Positions 1 through 8,767 are shown, numbered from the stretch's first letter. The stretch: 42,000 nt of DNA from Planctomycetaceae bacterium (GCA_002724415.1 PBOU01000011.1:1-42000); one strand, 5' to 3'. Notes: a model not told the origin generated them from the letters alone. Numbers and translations: made by a program.

Positions 1-1
1 A

Positions 2-628
2 GCTGAGGTGGAAACACAGGCGGTAGCTGAAGTGGAAGCTGAGGCGGTAGCTGAGGTGGAAGCTGAGGTGGAAGCTGAGGTGGAAGCTGAGGTGGAAGCT
101 GAGGTGGAAGCTGAGGCGGATCAAGCGGTGTCCGGTCCTGGAGTGGTCGACGACGGGCGTGGCTCGGAGACTGTTTCTAATCAGACGGCCGCAGAGGTTG
201 TCGAGTCCCCGGAAGCGGTGACGCCATTGGAAAGCGGCCAGGAGGAGCGAGTCTGGACTGAGGTGACCGGTCGAATCAGCGGCCTGTTACGGGAACACGT
301 GCAGCGGGTCGACCGCATAGCAATTTCCGGGCCAAATCGTCTGGATCTGGTCTTTGCTGCGGAATATGATTTCCACAGGCGATTTTGCGAGCGTCCGGAA
401 GTGATACGACAACTCGAGGAATTGCTCCAGGACGTGACCGGCGGTGTGGTCCAGGTGAGGCTGATTCAGGAGGAACGAAAACCGGAACCCGAACCGGCAC
501 CCGAGGAGCAGTCGAAAACAAACGTTGAGGTCATCGAGACCGATCCGATGGTCGAGGAAGCTCAGAATGTCTTCGGGGCTACGGTTCAGCGTGTCGTGCC
601 TGTGAATCGCCCGGCCGTGGGCGAATGA
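2..628 (+). CDS. dnaX: DNA polymerase III subunit gamma/tau, C-terminal part (5' end outside window)
   Basis: The reading frame is open from the left edge, so only the C-terminal ~208 residues of the clamp-loader subunit are present and the AAA+ ATPase part lies upstream. Visible are an acidic hinge made of repeated Ala-Glu-Val-Glu units (roughly the first 40 residues), a low-complexity Glu/Pro linker, and a folded segment (about 270-475) that starts VWTEVTGRISGLL and resembles the DnaX C-terminal domain. A second acidic, proline-rich linker follows. The identification rests mainly on the order dnaX-ybaB-recR, which is widely conserved in bacteria and is completed by the next two genes. The start at the first in-window GTG would be an artefact of the edge. 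Confidence 0.8.
   Translation, partial: AEVETQAVAEVEAEAVAEVEAEVEAEVEAEVEAEVEAEADQAVSGPGVVDDGRGSETVSNQTAAEVVESPEAVTPLESGQEERVWTEVTGRISGLLREHVQRVDRIAISGPNRLDLVFAAEYDFHRRFCERPEVIRQLEELLQDVTGGVVQVRLIQEERKPEPEPAPEEQSKTNVEVIETDPMVEEAQNVFGATVQRVVPVNRPAVGE
50..109 (+). repeat. 12-bp coding tandem repeat (AEVE units) in dnaX
   Basis: Five identical consecutive copies of GCTGAGGTGGAA occupy this stretch. Imperfect copies lie on both sides (from base 2, and one with GCG at 110-121). The unit length is a multiple of three, so copy-number change would keep the frame and only lengthen or shorten an acidic Ala-Glu-Val-Glu hinge. Confidence 0.95.
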
Positions 629-750
629 TCCGAAATCTCTCGGGTCGTGTTGGTGGGATGGAGACACGGCTGCCAGCGTTTGTGGTTTTTGTGAAGGTCG
701 CCGGAGACGAGTTGTGGCGAAACGCATTGGATGAGAGTGAAGGAGGCGAG

Positions 751-1116
751 ATGTTCAAGGGGTTGGGGGATATGGCATCGCTGATGAAGCAGGCTTCCCA
801 GATGAAGGGAATGGTCGGTGAGATGCAGGAGAAGTTGGGCCGTGTGCGAGTCACCGGAATGGCAGGTGGTGGGATGGTTCAAGTCGAGGTGTCGGGGCAC
901 CAGAAAGTTCTCTCGTGCACAATCGCTGAGAACCTGGCGGCGAGTGATGACCGTGAGATGATCGAAGATCTGGTGGTGGCTGCGACCAACCAGGCGATGG
1001 AAAAGGCTCGCGAGGCAGCCGCGGCCGAAATGAACCAATTGGCTGGAGGCCTGGATATGCCGGGACTCTCCGATGCCCTGAATCAGTTTACTGGTGGCAA
1101 CCTGCCGACGGCCTGA
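751..1116 (+). CDS. ybaB: YbaB/EbfC family nucleoid-associated protein
   Basis: This is a 121-residue protein of the small DNA-binding dimer family found between dnaX and recR in most bacteria. The N-terminus ([15 protein letters not shown]) and the following methionine/glutamine-rich helix ([15 protein letters not shown]) are typical, as is the GMVQVEVSG core strand. An upstream-extended frame exists, but the start at 751 is preceded by a near-perfect Shine-Dalgarno (AAGGAGG at 740-746, 4 bases before the ATG) and gives the family's usual length. The family coats DNA and is linked to recombination and replication genes by its position; its exact role is not settled. Confidence 0.93.
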   Translation: MFKGLGDMASLMKQASQMKGMVGEMQEKLGRVRVTGMAGGGMVQVEVSGHQKVLSCTIAENLAASDDREMIEDLVVAATNQAMEKAREAAAAEMNQLAGGLDMPGLSDALNQFTGGNLPTA

Positions 1117-1148
1117 ATGGTCCTGGCAACACGACGAGAATCTCCACG

Positions 1149-1775
1149 ATGGCTCCTTCGAAGTTCGAGACCACTGATCATCCGTATGGCGAATCGGTGG
1201 GGCAACTGATCAACGAGTTTGCCAGGCTCCCGGGAATTGGCCGCAAGAGTGCTGAGCGACTGGCCCATCACGTACTCGCGACGGCCGCGGACGAAGTGAT
1301 GGGCCTGGCCGACGCAATCCGGCAAGTGAAGGAATCGATTCGGTTCTGTGCGATCTGCTACAACCTGACCGAAGCGGAATTGTGCGCGATCTGTCGAGAC
1401 GCTCGTCGCAGCAGGCACGTGGTGTGTGTGGTGGAACAGCCTCGCGATATCGTGTCCCTCGAAGCGGCCGGAGTTTACGAGGGGGTGTACCACGTTTTGG
1501 GTGGGGCATTGGCACCGCTCTCGGGGATTGGCCCCGAGCAGTTGCGGATCGAACCGTTGTTGCGACGGGTTCGTGAGGATGGGGTGACAGAGGTGGTGAT
1601 GGCGACCAATCCAACACTCGAGGGCGACGGCACCGCATTGTACTTGTCGAACTTGCTGGACAATCTCAACGTCCAAGTCACCCGCCTGGCCCGGGGAATT
1701 GCCAGCGGAAGTGTTCTCGAATTTGCCAACCGGGAAATGCTGGCTGACGCCATGCGAGGTCGTCAACAGTTCTGA
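1149..1775 (+). CDS. recR: Recombination mediator protein RecR
   Basis: The 208-residue protein is of normal RecR length. It has an N-terminal helix-hairpin-helix ([18 protein letters not shown], about residues 24-41), a zinc finger C67-x2-C70-x8-C79-x2-C82, and a Toprim domain ([10 protein letters not shown] through [19 protein letters not shown]). The C-terminus matches the family ([17 protein letters not shown]). RecR works with RecO, and RecF where present, to load RecA onto SSB-coated single-stranded DNA at gaps. It follows ybaB by 32 bases and is presumably co-transcribed with dnaX-ybaB. Confidence 0.97.
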   Translation: MAPSKFETTDHPYGESVGQLINEFARLPGIGRKSAERLAHHVLATAADEVMGLADAIRQVKESIRFCAICYNLTEAELCAICRDARRSRHVVCVVEQPRDIVSLEAAGVYEGVYHVLGGALAPLSGIGPEQLRIEPLLRRVREDGVTEVVMATNPTLEGDGTALYLSNLLDNLNVQVTRLARGIASGSVLEFANREMLADAMRGRQQF

Positions 1776-1837
1776 CACCAGTCCCCGTCTCTCTCCGTGT
1801 TCTGTCCGTAGTCTCTCTCTCCTGGCGACCGTCCATC

Positions 1838-3328
1838 ATGCCACTGCAGTTCTCACAGCAGGTGCGAATGGGTCAGCAGATGAGCCAGCAAATGAAGCTG
1901 GCTCCGCGGATGATCCAGTCGATGGAAATCCTGCAGATGCAGCGAGAGGAACTCGAAGCCAGGATCGAGCAGGAAAAAGCGGAGAACGTGACCCTGGAGG
2001 ATGCGGAATCTGAAATGGTTGACGGGGCCGAGTCGACGGAGGTCGAGCCTGTTGCGGAAGTTGAGGTCGAACAACAGGAACTGGTTGTTGATAGCGAGAG
2101 CAACAACACGGAAGACTTCGAACGGCTCGAGTCGATCGAGCCAGACTGGCCGGATGACAACGTGTTCCAGGCGGGGCGGCCTTCGGCAGACCGGGTCGCG
2201 CAGGCTGGCGAGCGGTATCACGATGCGATGGCCAACATGGCGGCCCGGGCCCCGTCGTTGCACGATCATCTGCTGGAACAGTGGGGACTGGTCGAACTCG
2301 AAGAGGATCAAAGAGCCTTTGGTGAGTACCTGATCAGCCACCTGGACCGCAATGGCCGGCTACCGAATTCACTGGAGGAAATTGTCCAGGTGTACGGTCG
2401 GCCGGTGTTGCCAGAGCGGGCGGTGGAGGTTCTCCGGCGGATTCAACAACTTGATCCACGTGGTGTTGGTGCCCGGGACGTTCGCGAGTGCCTGTTGTTG
2501 CAGTTGACCAAGACCACTCCATTGAAGGACGTGTTGACCACGTTGATCAATGGACACCTCGATGAACTGGCCAACAATCGCCTGCCGCACATCCAGAAAA
2601 AGACCGGTTACTCCATCGAGATGATCCAGGCTGCCAGCGAGGTGTTGTTGCATCTGGATCCGTTCCCGGGGCGACGGTTTGAGAGCGAGGTGATCCGGCC
2701 AGTCACGGCTGATCTCAGCGTGGAACTTGACGAGCACGGTCGTTGGGTGGTGGAGCACGAGTCCGAAACCCAGCCACGACTGCGGCTGAGTCGGCATTAC
2801 CAGGAACTGTTGCGTAAGGGGTCCGGGGCCGACAAGCAGACCCGAGACTATCTGAAAAAGAAGGTCGAGTCGGCAAAGTGGTTGATGGATGCGATCGAAC
2901 AGCGAGCCAGGACTGTTCGCCAGGTGGCCCAGGTGATTGTCGATCGGCAGTCGGCGTTCCTGGTTGATGGACCCGAGGCGATCGTTCCGTTGAAAATGCA
3001 GCAGGTCGCCGACGTGGTTGGCGTGCACGTGACCACCGTCTCGCGTGCTGTTGACGGAAAGTGGATCCAGACCCCCCGAGGCCTGTTCGCCCTGAGATCG
3101 TTCTTTGGTGGTGGCACGACGACCTCCGGAGGAGATGATGTCGCGTGGGAGATCATCCGGTTGAAGATGAAAGACATTATCGACAACGAGGACAAGTCGC
3201 GACCGCTTTCCGACGATGCGTTGGTCGATGCCCTTTCGGCCCAGGGGTTTCAACTGGCGCGTCGCACGGTCACCAAGTACCGACAACGGCTGGATATTCC
3301 CTCGTCACGACAGCGGCGCGAGTACTAG
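1838..3328 (+). CDS. rpoN: RNA polymerase sigma-54 factor RpoN
   Basis: This 496-residue sigma-54 starts with the glutamine/methionine-rich Region I (QQVRMGQQMSQQMKLAP, then ...SMEILQM), which contacts enhancer-binding activators. A strongly acidic Region II follows (about residues 45-105), then the core-binding domain and a helix-turn-helix segment (MQQVADVVGVHVTTVSRAV). The RpoN box is at residues 474-483 (ARRTVTKYRQ), the signature for recognising the -24 element. The gene lies 62 bases after recR and may be the end of the dnaX operon. Its stop codon overlaps that of the convergent thiL within the tetranucleotide CTAG. No sigma-54 activator is encoded in this window. Confidence 0.97.
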   Translation: MPLQFSQQVRMGQQMSQQMKLAPRMIQSMEILQMQREELEARIEQEKAENVTLEDAESEMVDGAESTEVEPVAEVEVEQQELVVDSESNNTEDFERLESIEPDWPDDNVFQAGRPSADRVAQAGERYHDAMANMAARAPSLHDHLLEQWGLVELEEDQRAFGEYLISHLDRNGRLPNSLEEIVQVYGRPVLPERAVEVLRRIQQLDPRGVGARDVRECLLLQLTKTTPLKDVLTTLINGHLDELANNRLPHIQKKTGYSIEMIQAASEVLLHLDPFPGRRFESEVIRPVTADLSVELDEHGRWVVEHESETQPRLRLSRHYQELLRKGSGADKQTRDYLKKKVESAKWLMDAIEQRARTVRQVAQVIVDRQSAFLVDGPEAIVPLKMQQVADVVGVHVTTVSRAVDGKWIQTPRGLFALRSFFGGGTTTSGGDDVAWEIIRLKMKDIIDNEDKSRPLSDDALVDALSAQGFQLARRTVTKYRQRLDIPSSRQRREY

Positions 3329-4284
3329 TCGATTCGATGTTCGTATCCGAGCGGAGGAAGTGGCACGATATGCCCATTGGGCATCACCAGTTCCACGCCA
3401 CTGCCGGGAACGATTTCACCGATATCTGACAGTGGAGTTCCACACGGAGGGGCAGCGACGAGTTCTTCGGCGACTCGTGGGTCGACTGCAGCCAGCAATT
3501 CGAAGTCTTCTCCGTCGGCAACGGCATGTGCCAACGGTGTGCGGCCGTCACGAACGGGAGTGTCCGGTTCCCTGGTGGGGATGTCACTGGCGTTCAGCCG
3601 TGCACCCACACCGCTTGCTGTGAGTACGTGGTGCAAATCGGCGGCGAGTCCGTCGCTGATGTCGATCATCGCGTGCAGGCCGCCAGATTCCACCAGGCCA
3701 ACCGATTCGGCCAGTCGCGGCGTGAAGTCCAGGTGATGTCGCTCGCGGCTGTTGCCGAGATAGCCCGTGACGAGCAGGCGGTCCCCGGGGCGGGCACCGG
3801 ATCTCAGTATCGGGCCACCTTCCAGTGGAGTGCCAATCACCGTGACACTGACAACCAGGGGGCCGTCGGTGGCAGTGGTGTCGCCACCAGCCAGGGCGAC
3901 GCCGGTCTGCTCGGCGAGCGTGATCAGGCCATCATGCAATCTCTGGCCGAGATCGTGTTGGCTGCCGCGGGGCAGGGCGACGGAGACCACCGCTGCGAGA
4001 GGTTGGCCACCCATGGCAGCGATGTCACTGAGGTTGACGGCCAGGGCCTTGTGGCCCACCTGTTCCGGTTTTGCCCGGGACAGGTCAAAGTGGACGTTCT
4101 CGACAAGCATGTCGACGGCGACGAGAGCGGGATGAGTGGTCGGCCAGGAAAGCATGGCCGCATCGTCACCGATGCCCACGTCGACCAGTGGATGGGATCC
4201 CGTCCGCTGGCGGATCCATTCTATCAACCCGAACTCGCCGCCAGGGAGTCCTGTTGTCGGGGAGGATGGAGTGCGGGCAGGCAC
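3325..4284 (-). CDS. thiL: Thiamine-monophosphate kinase ThiL
   Basis: The enzyme phosphorylates thiamine monophosphate with ATP to give thiamine pyrophosphate, the last step of cofactor synthesis. The 319-residue protein has the family's N-terminal GEFGLIEWI, the metal/nucleotide-binding DVGIGDDAAM, a second acidic motif AGGDTTATDGPL, and DISDGLAADLHHV in the C-terminal AIR-synthase-like domain. The predicted start is a GTG with a weak GGAA upstream; no later methionine precedes the conserved region, so the start is fairly safe. It lies 50 bases downstream of htrA on the same strand and probably shares its transcript. Confidence 0.95.
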   Translation of the reverse strand: MPARTPSSPTTGLPGGEFGLIEWIRQRTGSHPLVDVGIGDDAAMLSWPTTHPALVAVDMLVENVHFDLSRAKPEQVGHKALAVNLSDIAAMGGQPLAAVVSVALPRGSQHDLGQRLHDGLITLAEQTGVALAGGDTTATDGPLVVSVTVIGTPLEGGPILRSGARPGDRLLVTGYLGNSRERHHLDFTPRLAESVGLVESGGLHAMIDISDGLAADLHHVLTASGVGARLNASDIPTREPDTPVRDGRTPLAHAVADGEDFELLAAVDPRVAEELVAAPPCGTPLSDIGEIVPGSGVELVMPNGHIVPLPPLGYEHRID

Positions 4285-4334
4285 AGCGGGGTTCCGGTGA
4301 TTCGAGGGGCCCTGATTCTACCGGGCCGATCGCG

Positions 4335-5705
4335 TCAGCGGGCGTCCGACTGGATGGGAATGTGTCCGAAAAGTGTCTCGCGGCCTCGCAGCACATAAAA
4401 CTTGACCGGGTTGAACGTGCGGAGTTCGGGGTGGTCGAGGACCCAGCGGACGTTTTCCATGTTGACGGTTTCCCACTCGTGCAGGCCCACCAGGACATCA
4501 CCCTGCTGGATACCGTGCGATGCGGCGGGACCGTCTTTTCGGACACCGGTGACTTTCAAACCGCCGCGGTAGTGCTCAAGGACCTTGGAACCGTGCTGCT
4601 CCTGAAGTTGCTGTCGTTTGACGACTTCAAACTTCAGGCCGATGGCCTTCCACGTCTGTGTGTCGGCCGAGGGGACCTGGGCCGTCGAGGCCGCTTTCCG
4701 GGTGCCAAGAACCAACCCCTTGGCGACGGTCTTGCCGTCCCGGAGGATTGCCAACTCGACCTGGGTTCCGGGCTTGTGGTCCAGCAACGATCGTTCCAGG
4801 TCAGCCGCATCGATGACCGTCTGCTTGCCCGAACGAAGGATCACGTCACCCTGTTTCAGGCCCACCGAAGCGGCCGGGCTGTTGGCGTCGACTCCTGTAA
4901 CCAGCAAACGCCGCCTGGGGCCCTGCTTGTCGTCTTTGGTTTGGATGCCATGCCACGTTTGGGTGAGCCGGTCGACTGCCAGCAGCTTGGCGATCACGCG
5001 ACGGGCATCATCGATCGGGATCGCAAATCCGATTCGTTGGGCTCCAGCGCGGATCGCCACGTTGATTCCGACCACGTCGCCTTCCAGGTTGATCAGTGGT
5101 CCACCACTGTTTCCGGGGTTGATGCTGGCGTCGGTTTGGATCAGGTTGTGGTAGGTTTGCTTGTCATTGACTTCGACCTCGCGATGCAAGGCACTGAGGA
5201 TTCCGCAGGTGACCGTGTCCTCGTAACCGTAGGCATTTCCGACGGCGAAAACGGTTTCGGCCAGCATGAGATCACTCGAGGTTCCCAGCGGCATTTCCGG
5301 CAAAGCGTGTCCCGCATCCACCTTGATGATTGCCAGGTCCGCCTTCCGGTCGAATGAAATGACTCGTGCGGTGTGGACACCGCCATCGGAGAGGGTGACA
5401 CGGAGCCAGTCGACACCCGCGATGACGTGGTAGTTGGTGACGATGTAACCACGTCGATCCACGACCACTCCGGTTCCCATTCCGCTGACCTTCTGCCCGG
5501 TGCGTGTGGCGTACAGGACGCTGTCGGCGGCCACGGTCTTTTCACTGCGGATGTTGACGACCGAGGGGGCGATTCTTCGGACGGCGCGGACGGCTGCGGT
5601 TTCACGCAGCGAACTCGCTTTCACGCTCCTGGTTATTCCAGGAGCAAGAAGAGCAGACACGACCAGGATCGCGAGACTGGTGAGGATCTTCGGGTGCGTT
5701 TTCAT
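4335..5705 (-). CDS. htrA: HtrA/DegP-family serine protease with two PDZ domains
   Basis: This is an envelope quality-control protease of 456 residues. The chosen ATG begins a clear export signal (MKTHPK followed by a hydrophobic stretch to about residue 22); a longer frame upstream to 5903 looks non-coding. The trypsin-like domain carries the complete catalytic triad: His93 (TNYHVIAG), Asp123 (KADLAIIK) and Ser200 (NPGNSGGPL). PDZ1 runs from about residue 240 to 330 (VTGVDANSPAASVGLKQGD). PDZ2 occupies the last ~100 residues (VTGVRKDGPAASHGIQQGD). It probably acts in the periplasm-like compartment on misfolded proteins. The choice among DegP, DegQ and DegS cannot be made from sequence alone. 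Confidence 0.93.
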   Translation of the reverse strand: MKTHPKILTSLAILVVSALLAPGITRSVKASSLRETAAVRAVRRIAPSVVNIRSEKTVAADSVLYATRTGQKVSGMGTGVVVDRRGYIVTNYHVIAGVDWLRVTLSDGGVHTARVISFDRKADLAIIKVDAGHALPEMPLGTSSDLMLAETVFAVGNAYGYEDTVTCGILSALHREVEVNDKQTYHNLIQTDASINPGNSGGPLINLEGDVVGINVAIRAGAQRIGFAIPIDDARRVIAKLLAVDRLTQTWHGIQTKDDKQGPRRRLLVTGVDANSPAASVGLKQGDVILRSGKQTVIDAADLERSLLDHKPGTQVELAILRDGKTVAKGLVLGTRKAASTAQVPSADTQTWKAIGLKFEVVKRQQLQEQHGSKVLEHYRGGLKVTGVRKDGPAASHGIQQGDVLVGLHEWETVNMENVRWVLDHPELRTFNPVKFYVLRGRETLFGHIPIQSDAR

Positions 5706-5926
5706 CGGTGCGACTGTGAGTTTCAAGGCGGCGGGGGTGTGCTCTTGGACGTGGCCTGTCCTTCCTTGGGCCCACGGGTGTGTCGCTCCATCGGTCTCCC
5801 CGCACTGCGTTTGATCGGCACCTTGTCCGGGGGTCCTTGAAATCGCGCTGGTGATTACGCATAACGAATACACCGGAGGCGACCGACCGGACCGGTCAGC
5901 CACCTGTAACGACTGTTCGGTCCTTA

Positions 5927-5958
5927 CAACCGGACAGTTGACGCAACCGGATAACTGT
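5927..5958 (+). promoter_or_regulatory. Repeat-rich putative promoter/operator upstream of the TPR gene
   Basis: Two direct copies of CAACCGGA (5927-5934 and 5944-5951, 17 bases start to start) flank TTGACG, which could be a -35 element. ACAGTT (5934-5939) and AACTGT (5953-5958) form an inverted repeat around the second copy. TACGAT just downstream is a possible -10 with a short 15-base spacer. The arrangement looks like a regulator site between divergent htrA and the TPR gene, but no regulator is known. Confidence 0.35.
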
Positions 5959-5977
5959 TACGATCGGAACAAGCCGA

Positions 5978-6283
5978 ATGCCCAGTCGGGAACAACTTGA
6001 AGAATTGCTCGCGGCCGACCCAACCGACGTGTTTTTGCTCTACGCCGTGGCGATGGCGTGTGCATCGGAGGGAGACACCGACCAGGCGGTCGAGAAATTG
6101 GCCGAACTGGTCGACGAGCACCCGGATTATGTGCCCGCGTGGTTCCAACGCGGGCAATTGCTGGCCGGGGTGAACCGGAACGAGGAGGCCCGCGAAGTGC
6201 TTGTCGAGGGAATCGGCGTGGCGCGCCGTGTGGGTGATCGGCACGCCGAGGGAGAAATGACCGAGTTTCTGGAGTCGCTGTGA
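5978..6283 (+). CDS. Small tetratricopeptide-repeat protein
   Basis: This acidic 101-residue protein contains about two TPR-like helical pairs. The first segment, DVFLLYAVAMACASEGDTDQA, is followed by EKLAELVDEHPDYVPAWFQRGQ, with the spacing and the Ala/Gly/Pro positions expected of TPRs, and a third partial repeat (NRNEEAREVLVEGIGVARR). No signal peptide or membrane helix is visible, so it is probably a cytosolic protein-interaction adaptor. Its stop overlaps the GTG start of the next gene, implying translational coupling with the acyl-CoA-dehydrogenase-like protein. The partner and function are unknown. Confidence 0.8.
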   Translation: MPSREQLEELLAADPTDVFLLYAVAMACASEGDTDQAVEKLAELVDEHPDYVPAWFQRGQLLAGVNRNEEAREVLVEGIGVARRVGDRHAEGEMTEFLESL

Positions 6284-7386
6284 CAATGTCGTTCTGGCCC
6301 GAGGGGGACCGTGGCTTTCAGGAGGCATTGCGTGTTCTGAAAGACAACACCTCGTCATTGGACAACGCCGAGGTGTTTCCGACGGCCAGCCTCGGTGTGC
6401 TCGGCGATGCCGGTGTGCTGGGCTGGGTCATTCCACGCGAATACGGCGGCAGCGAGTTCTCGGGAGCCGAACTGGTCGAGGGGTACCTGCAGCTGGCACG
6501 TGCCTGTTTACCGACCACGTTTGTGCTGACACAGCGGAATGCTGCTTGCCAACGATTTGCCTTGTCGGAAAACGAACCGTTGAAAGCCGAGTTGTTGCCA
6601 CAATTGGTTGGTTCGGCACGTTTCGTTACGGTCGGGATTTCACACCTGACCACGTCCCGGCAACACCTGTCCCAGCCGGCGGTGCGGGTCAAACTCGCGG
6701 AGGGCCGGATCCAACTCGACGGGGTCGTTCCCTGGGTCACAGGTGCCGGGCAGGCCGACTGGGTGTTGACCGGCGGAAGTTGTGAAGATGGGCGGCAGGT
6801 GCTCGTGGCGCTGCCGATGGACAGCCGGGGAATAACCGTGCTGCCGGCCCAGGACCTGTTGGCTCTGGACTCATCGCAGACTGCATCGATTCAGCTCGAG
6901 AATGTGTTGGTCGATGAGGGGTTGCTGGTGGCGGGGCCGGTGGAAGGCGTGATGCACAGCGGTGGCCGCGGCGGTACGGGATCGTTGGGAACGTCCGCGT
7001 TGGCCCTGGGTGCGGCCTCGTCCAGCCTGGAACGTTTGGCCGAGGAGGCCAGGAATCGTCCGGAACTCGATGAGGTCCTGGATCTCATGACCTCCGAGTG
7101 GGAGCAGGTGGCCGGTGATGTGCTGTCGGCTTCCGGGGAAGCGGCTGACAGTCAGGCACCAGAATTGACGAACGAATCGCTCAGGCAACGGAGCAATTCG
7201 CTCGTGCTGCGAGCGGCTCAGGCGCATCTGGCGGCTAGCAAGGGAGCGGGTTTTACTGCGAGCCATTCGGCATCGCGGTCAGTCCGGGAGTCGATGTTTT
7301 TCCTGGTCTGGAGCTGCCCGCAGGCGGTGGTTGCTGCCAATCTCAGGGAGTTTGCCGGGCTTCTTGACGGGCCGATGGCCTGCTAG
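6280..7386 (+). CDS. Acyl-CoA dehydrogenase-like flavoprotein (divergent)
   Basis: The 368-residue protein has the general acyl-CoA dehydrogenase layout. It has an N-terminal helical domain (GVLGDAGVLGWVIPREYGGSE is the usual substrate-side motif), a middle beta domain (VPWVTGAGQADWVLTG), and a helical C-terminal domain ending RSVRESMFFLVWSCPQAVV. The C-terminal part lacks the usual GGxGY and GTxEI-like motifs, and I cannot point to a catalytic glutamate. It may therefore act on an unusual substrate or as a related oxidoreductase. The start is GTG 6280 (overlapping the TPR gene stop) or ATG 6286. Its stop overlaps that of the convergent aminopeptidase gene in a shared CTAG. Confidence 0.82.
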   Translation: MTMSFWPEGDRGFQEALRVLKDNTSSLDNAEVFPTASLGVLGDAGVLGWVIPREYGGSEFSGAELVEGYLQLARACLPTTFVLTQRNAACQRFALSENEPLKAELLPQLVGSARFVTVGISHLTTSRQHLSQPAVRVKLAEGRIQLDGVVPWVTGAGQADWVLTGGSCEDGRQVLVALPMDSRGITVLPAQDLLALDSSQTASIQLENVLVDEGLLVAGPVEGVMHSGGRGGTGSLGTSALALGAASSSLERLAEEARNRPELDEVLDLMTSEWEQVAGDVLSASGEAADSQAPELTNESLRQRSNSLVLRAAQAHLAASKGAGFTASHSASRSVRESMFFLVWSCPQAVVAANLREFAGLLDGPMAC

Positions 7387-8504
7387 TCGTCCAGCCCCTC
7401 GTTGAGTCCCTGCAGGTCATCAGGCAGGAAACGTCCGTCACGGCGGATGACCTCGCCATCGAAAGCGATTTCTCCTCCGCCGTATTCAGGAGTCTGGATC
7501 AGTACCAGGTCCCAGTGGATGCGACTGCGGTTGCCGTTGTCGGCCTCGTCGTAGGCCTGGCCGGGCGTGAGGTGGAACGATCCACCTATTTTTTCATCGA
7601 AAAGCGTGTCGAGCATCGGGTGCTTGACACGGTTGTTGGTTCCCAGCGACCACTCGCCGATGTAACGGGCCCCCTCGTCGGAGTCGAGAATCTCGTTGAG
7701 TCGATCTGTTTCGCCGCCGCAATCTGCCTGAACGATCTTTCCATTTTCGAAGGTGAAACCGATGCGGTCAAAAACCGTTCCCTGGTACAACGACTGGGTG
7801 TTGTAACGGATCGTGCCGTTGATGCTGTCGCGAACCGGCGCGGTGAAACATTCGCCGTCGGGGATGTTTCTACCGCCCGAGCAGGGGATGACCGGGATGT
7901 CGGCGATCGAGAAAGTCAAGTCGGTGTCCGGAGCGGTGATGTGTACCTGGTCGGCGGACTCCATGCGGGCCTTCAGCGGCTTGAGATCCTCGGCCATCCG
8001 GGCGTAGTCGGCTGTGCAGACGTCGAAAAAGAAGTCCTCGAATCCGGCGGTGCTCATGTGTGCCGATTGAGCCATCGAGGCAGTGGGATAGCGAAGCACG
8101 ACCCAGCGGGTGTTGGGGACACGGACCTGGCTGTGAACCGGATGCCACCAGTGGGCCTGGTAGAGGTCCATCTGGTCGCCTGGGACGTCGGCAAACCCGT
8201 TGCTGTTGGCAGCACCACGGATGCCGACGTAGCAGTCCATCTGTTCCATCTGGTGGCGTTCGAGTTCTCCGCACAGTCCGAGACTCTCGGGGGTGCCGGT
8301 GCGATAGAGGCTGCGAAGAATCGTGTTGCTTTTCCAACTGACCACCGGGATGGCCTTCCGTTGGGCGGCTCCCTCGACCAGGGCACAAACCAGTGCCGGG
8401 TCCGGCAGGTCGAAGGCTTCGATCAGGATCTTCTCACCAGCCGTGAGCCGGCAACTGTGGTCCAGGAGTGTCTGCGCGAGCGAATCGATGCGAGGATCTT
8501 GCAT
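7383..8504 (-). CDS. M29-family metallo-aminopeptidase
   Basis: The 373-residue protein matches the thermophilic aminopeptidase/AmpS family, cytosolic dimeric enzymes that remove N-terminal residues using a two-metal site. Characteristic segments are ECFTAPVRDSINGTIRYN, a GTNNRVKHPMLDTLFDEKIGGSFHL stretch carrying metal-binding glutamate and histidine, AYDEADNGNRSRIHWDLVLI with the late His-Asp pair, and GGGEIAFDGEVIRRDGRF at the C-terminus. The start was placed at the ATG at 8504 because the 26 residues upstream in frame are unlike the family. No strong ribosome-binding site is visible. Confidence 0.93.
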   Translation of the reverse strand: MQDPRIDSLAQTLLDHSCRLTAGEKILIEAFDLPDPALVCALVEGAAQRKAIPVVSWKSNTILRSLYRTGTPESLGLCGELERHQMEQMDCYVGIRGAANSNGFADVPGDQMDLYQAHWWHPVHSQVRVPNTRWVVLRYPTASMAQSAHMSTAGFEDFFFDVCTADYARMAEDLKPLKARMESADQVHITAPDTDLTFSIADIPVIPCSGGRNIPDGECFTAPVRDSINGTIRYNTQSLYQGTVFDRIGFTFENGKIVQADCGGETDRLNEILDSDEGARYIGEWSLGTNNRVKHPMLDTLFDEKIGGSFHLTPGQAYDEADNGNRSRIHWDLVLIQTPEYGGGEIAFDGEVIRRDGRFLPDDLQGLNEGLDD

Positions 8505-8709
8505 GGCAAGGGGTGATCCTGTCGGGAGCGATGCGTATTTCCAGAACGCGATCGATAGGCCCGGTCTGGCCGGGCACGGCAATCACGATCACGTAGAGCA
8601 CGGCCGACATGATGGCGGCTATCGGGACAGCGATCAACCATCCGCCCGGGGTGTCGCGGGGCACCGATCGACGCCGGCCGGGCCGACGTCCAGGATCGCA
8701 CGTGGTCAA
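8434..8709 (-). CDS. Doubtful small ORF with one hydrophobic segment
   Basis: This 91-residue frame lies between the phosphate-transporter gene and the aminopeptidase gene on the same strand and overlaps the start of the latter by about 70 bases. It encodes one credible membrane helix (GGWLIAVPIAAIMSAVLYVI) followed by VIAVPGQTGPIDRVLEIRI and an Arg/His/Pro-rich tail that looks like translated non-coding sequence. Most of the 263-base gap otherwise has no gene. It may be a small membrane protein or chance; I recognise no family. Confidence 0.3.
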   Translation of the reverse strand: MTTCDPGRRPGRRRSVPRDTPGGWLIAVPIAAIMSAVLYVIVIAVPGQTGPIDRVLEIRIAPDRITPCHARSSHRFARADTPGPQLPAHGW

Positions 8710-8767
8710 GGAAGTTCAGGCTTGGCGGTCGCTCGAAAGAGATCAAGCAACAGGCACGCCAGCGGAT

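Noticed and set aside
2369-3286. 305-codon minus-strand frame inside rpoN
   Set aside because: It is antisense to conserved sigma-54 domains, including the RpoN box, and has no recognisable motif.
3526-5357. Long plus-strand frames (290 and 428 codons) opposite thiL and htrA
   Set aside because: They lie antisense to genes with complete catalytic motifs and show no protein-like composition; GC-rich codon usage opens such frames.
7515-8516. 333-codon plus-strand frame opposite the M29 aminopeptidase
   Set aside because: It is a mirror of a well-supported gene and resembles no family.
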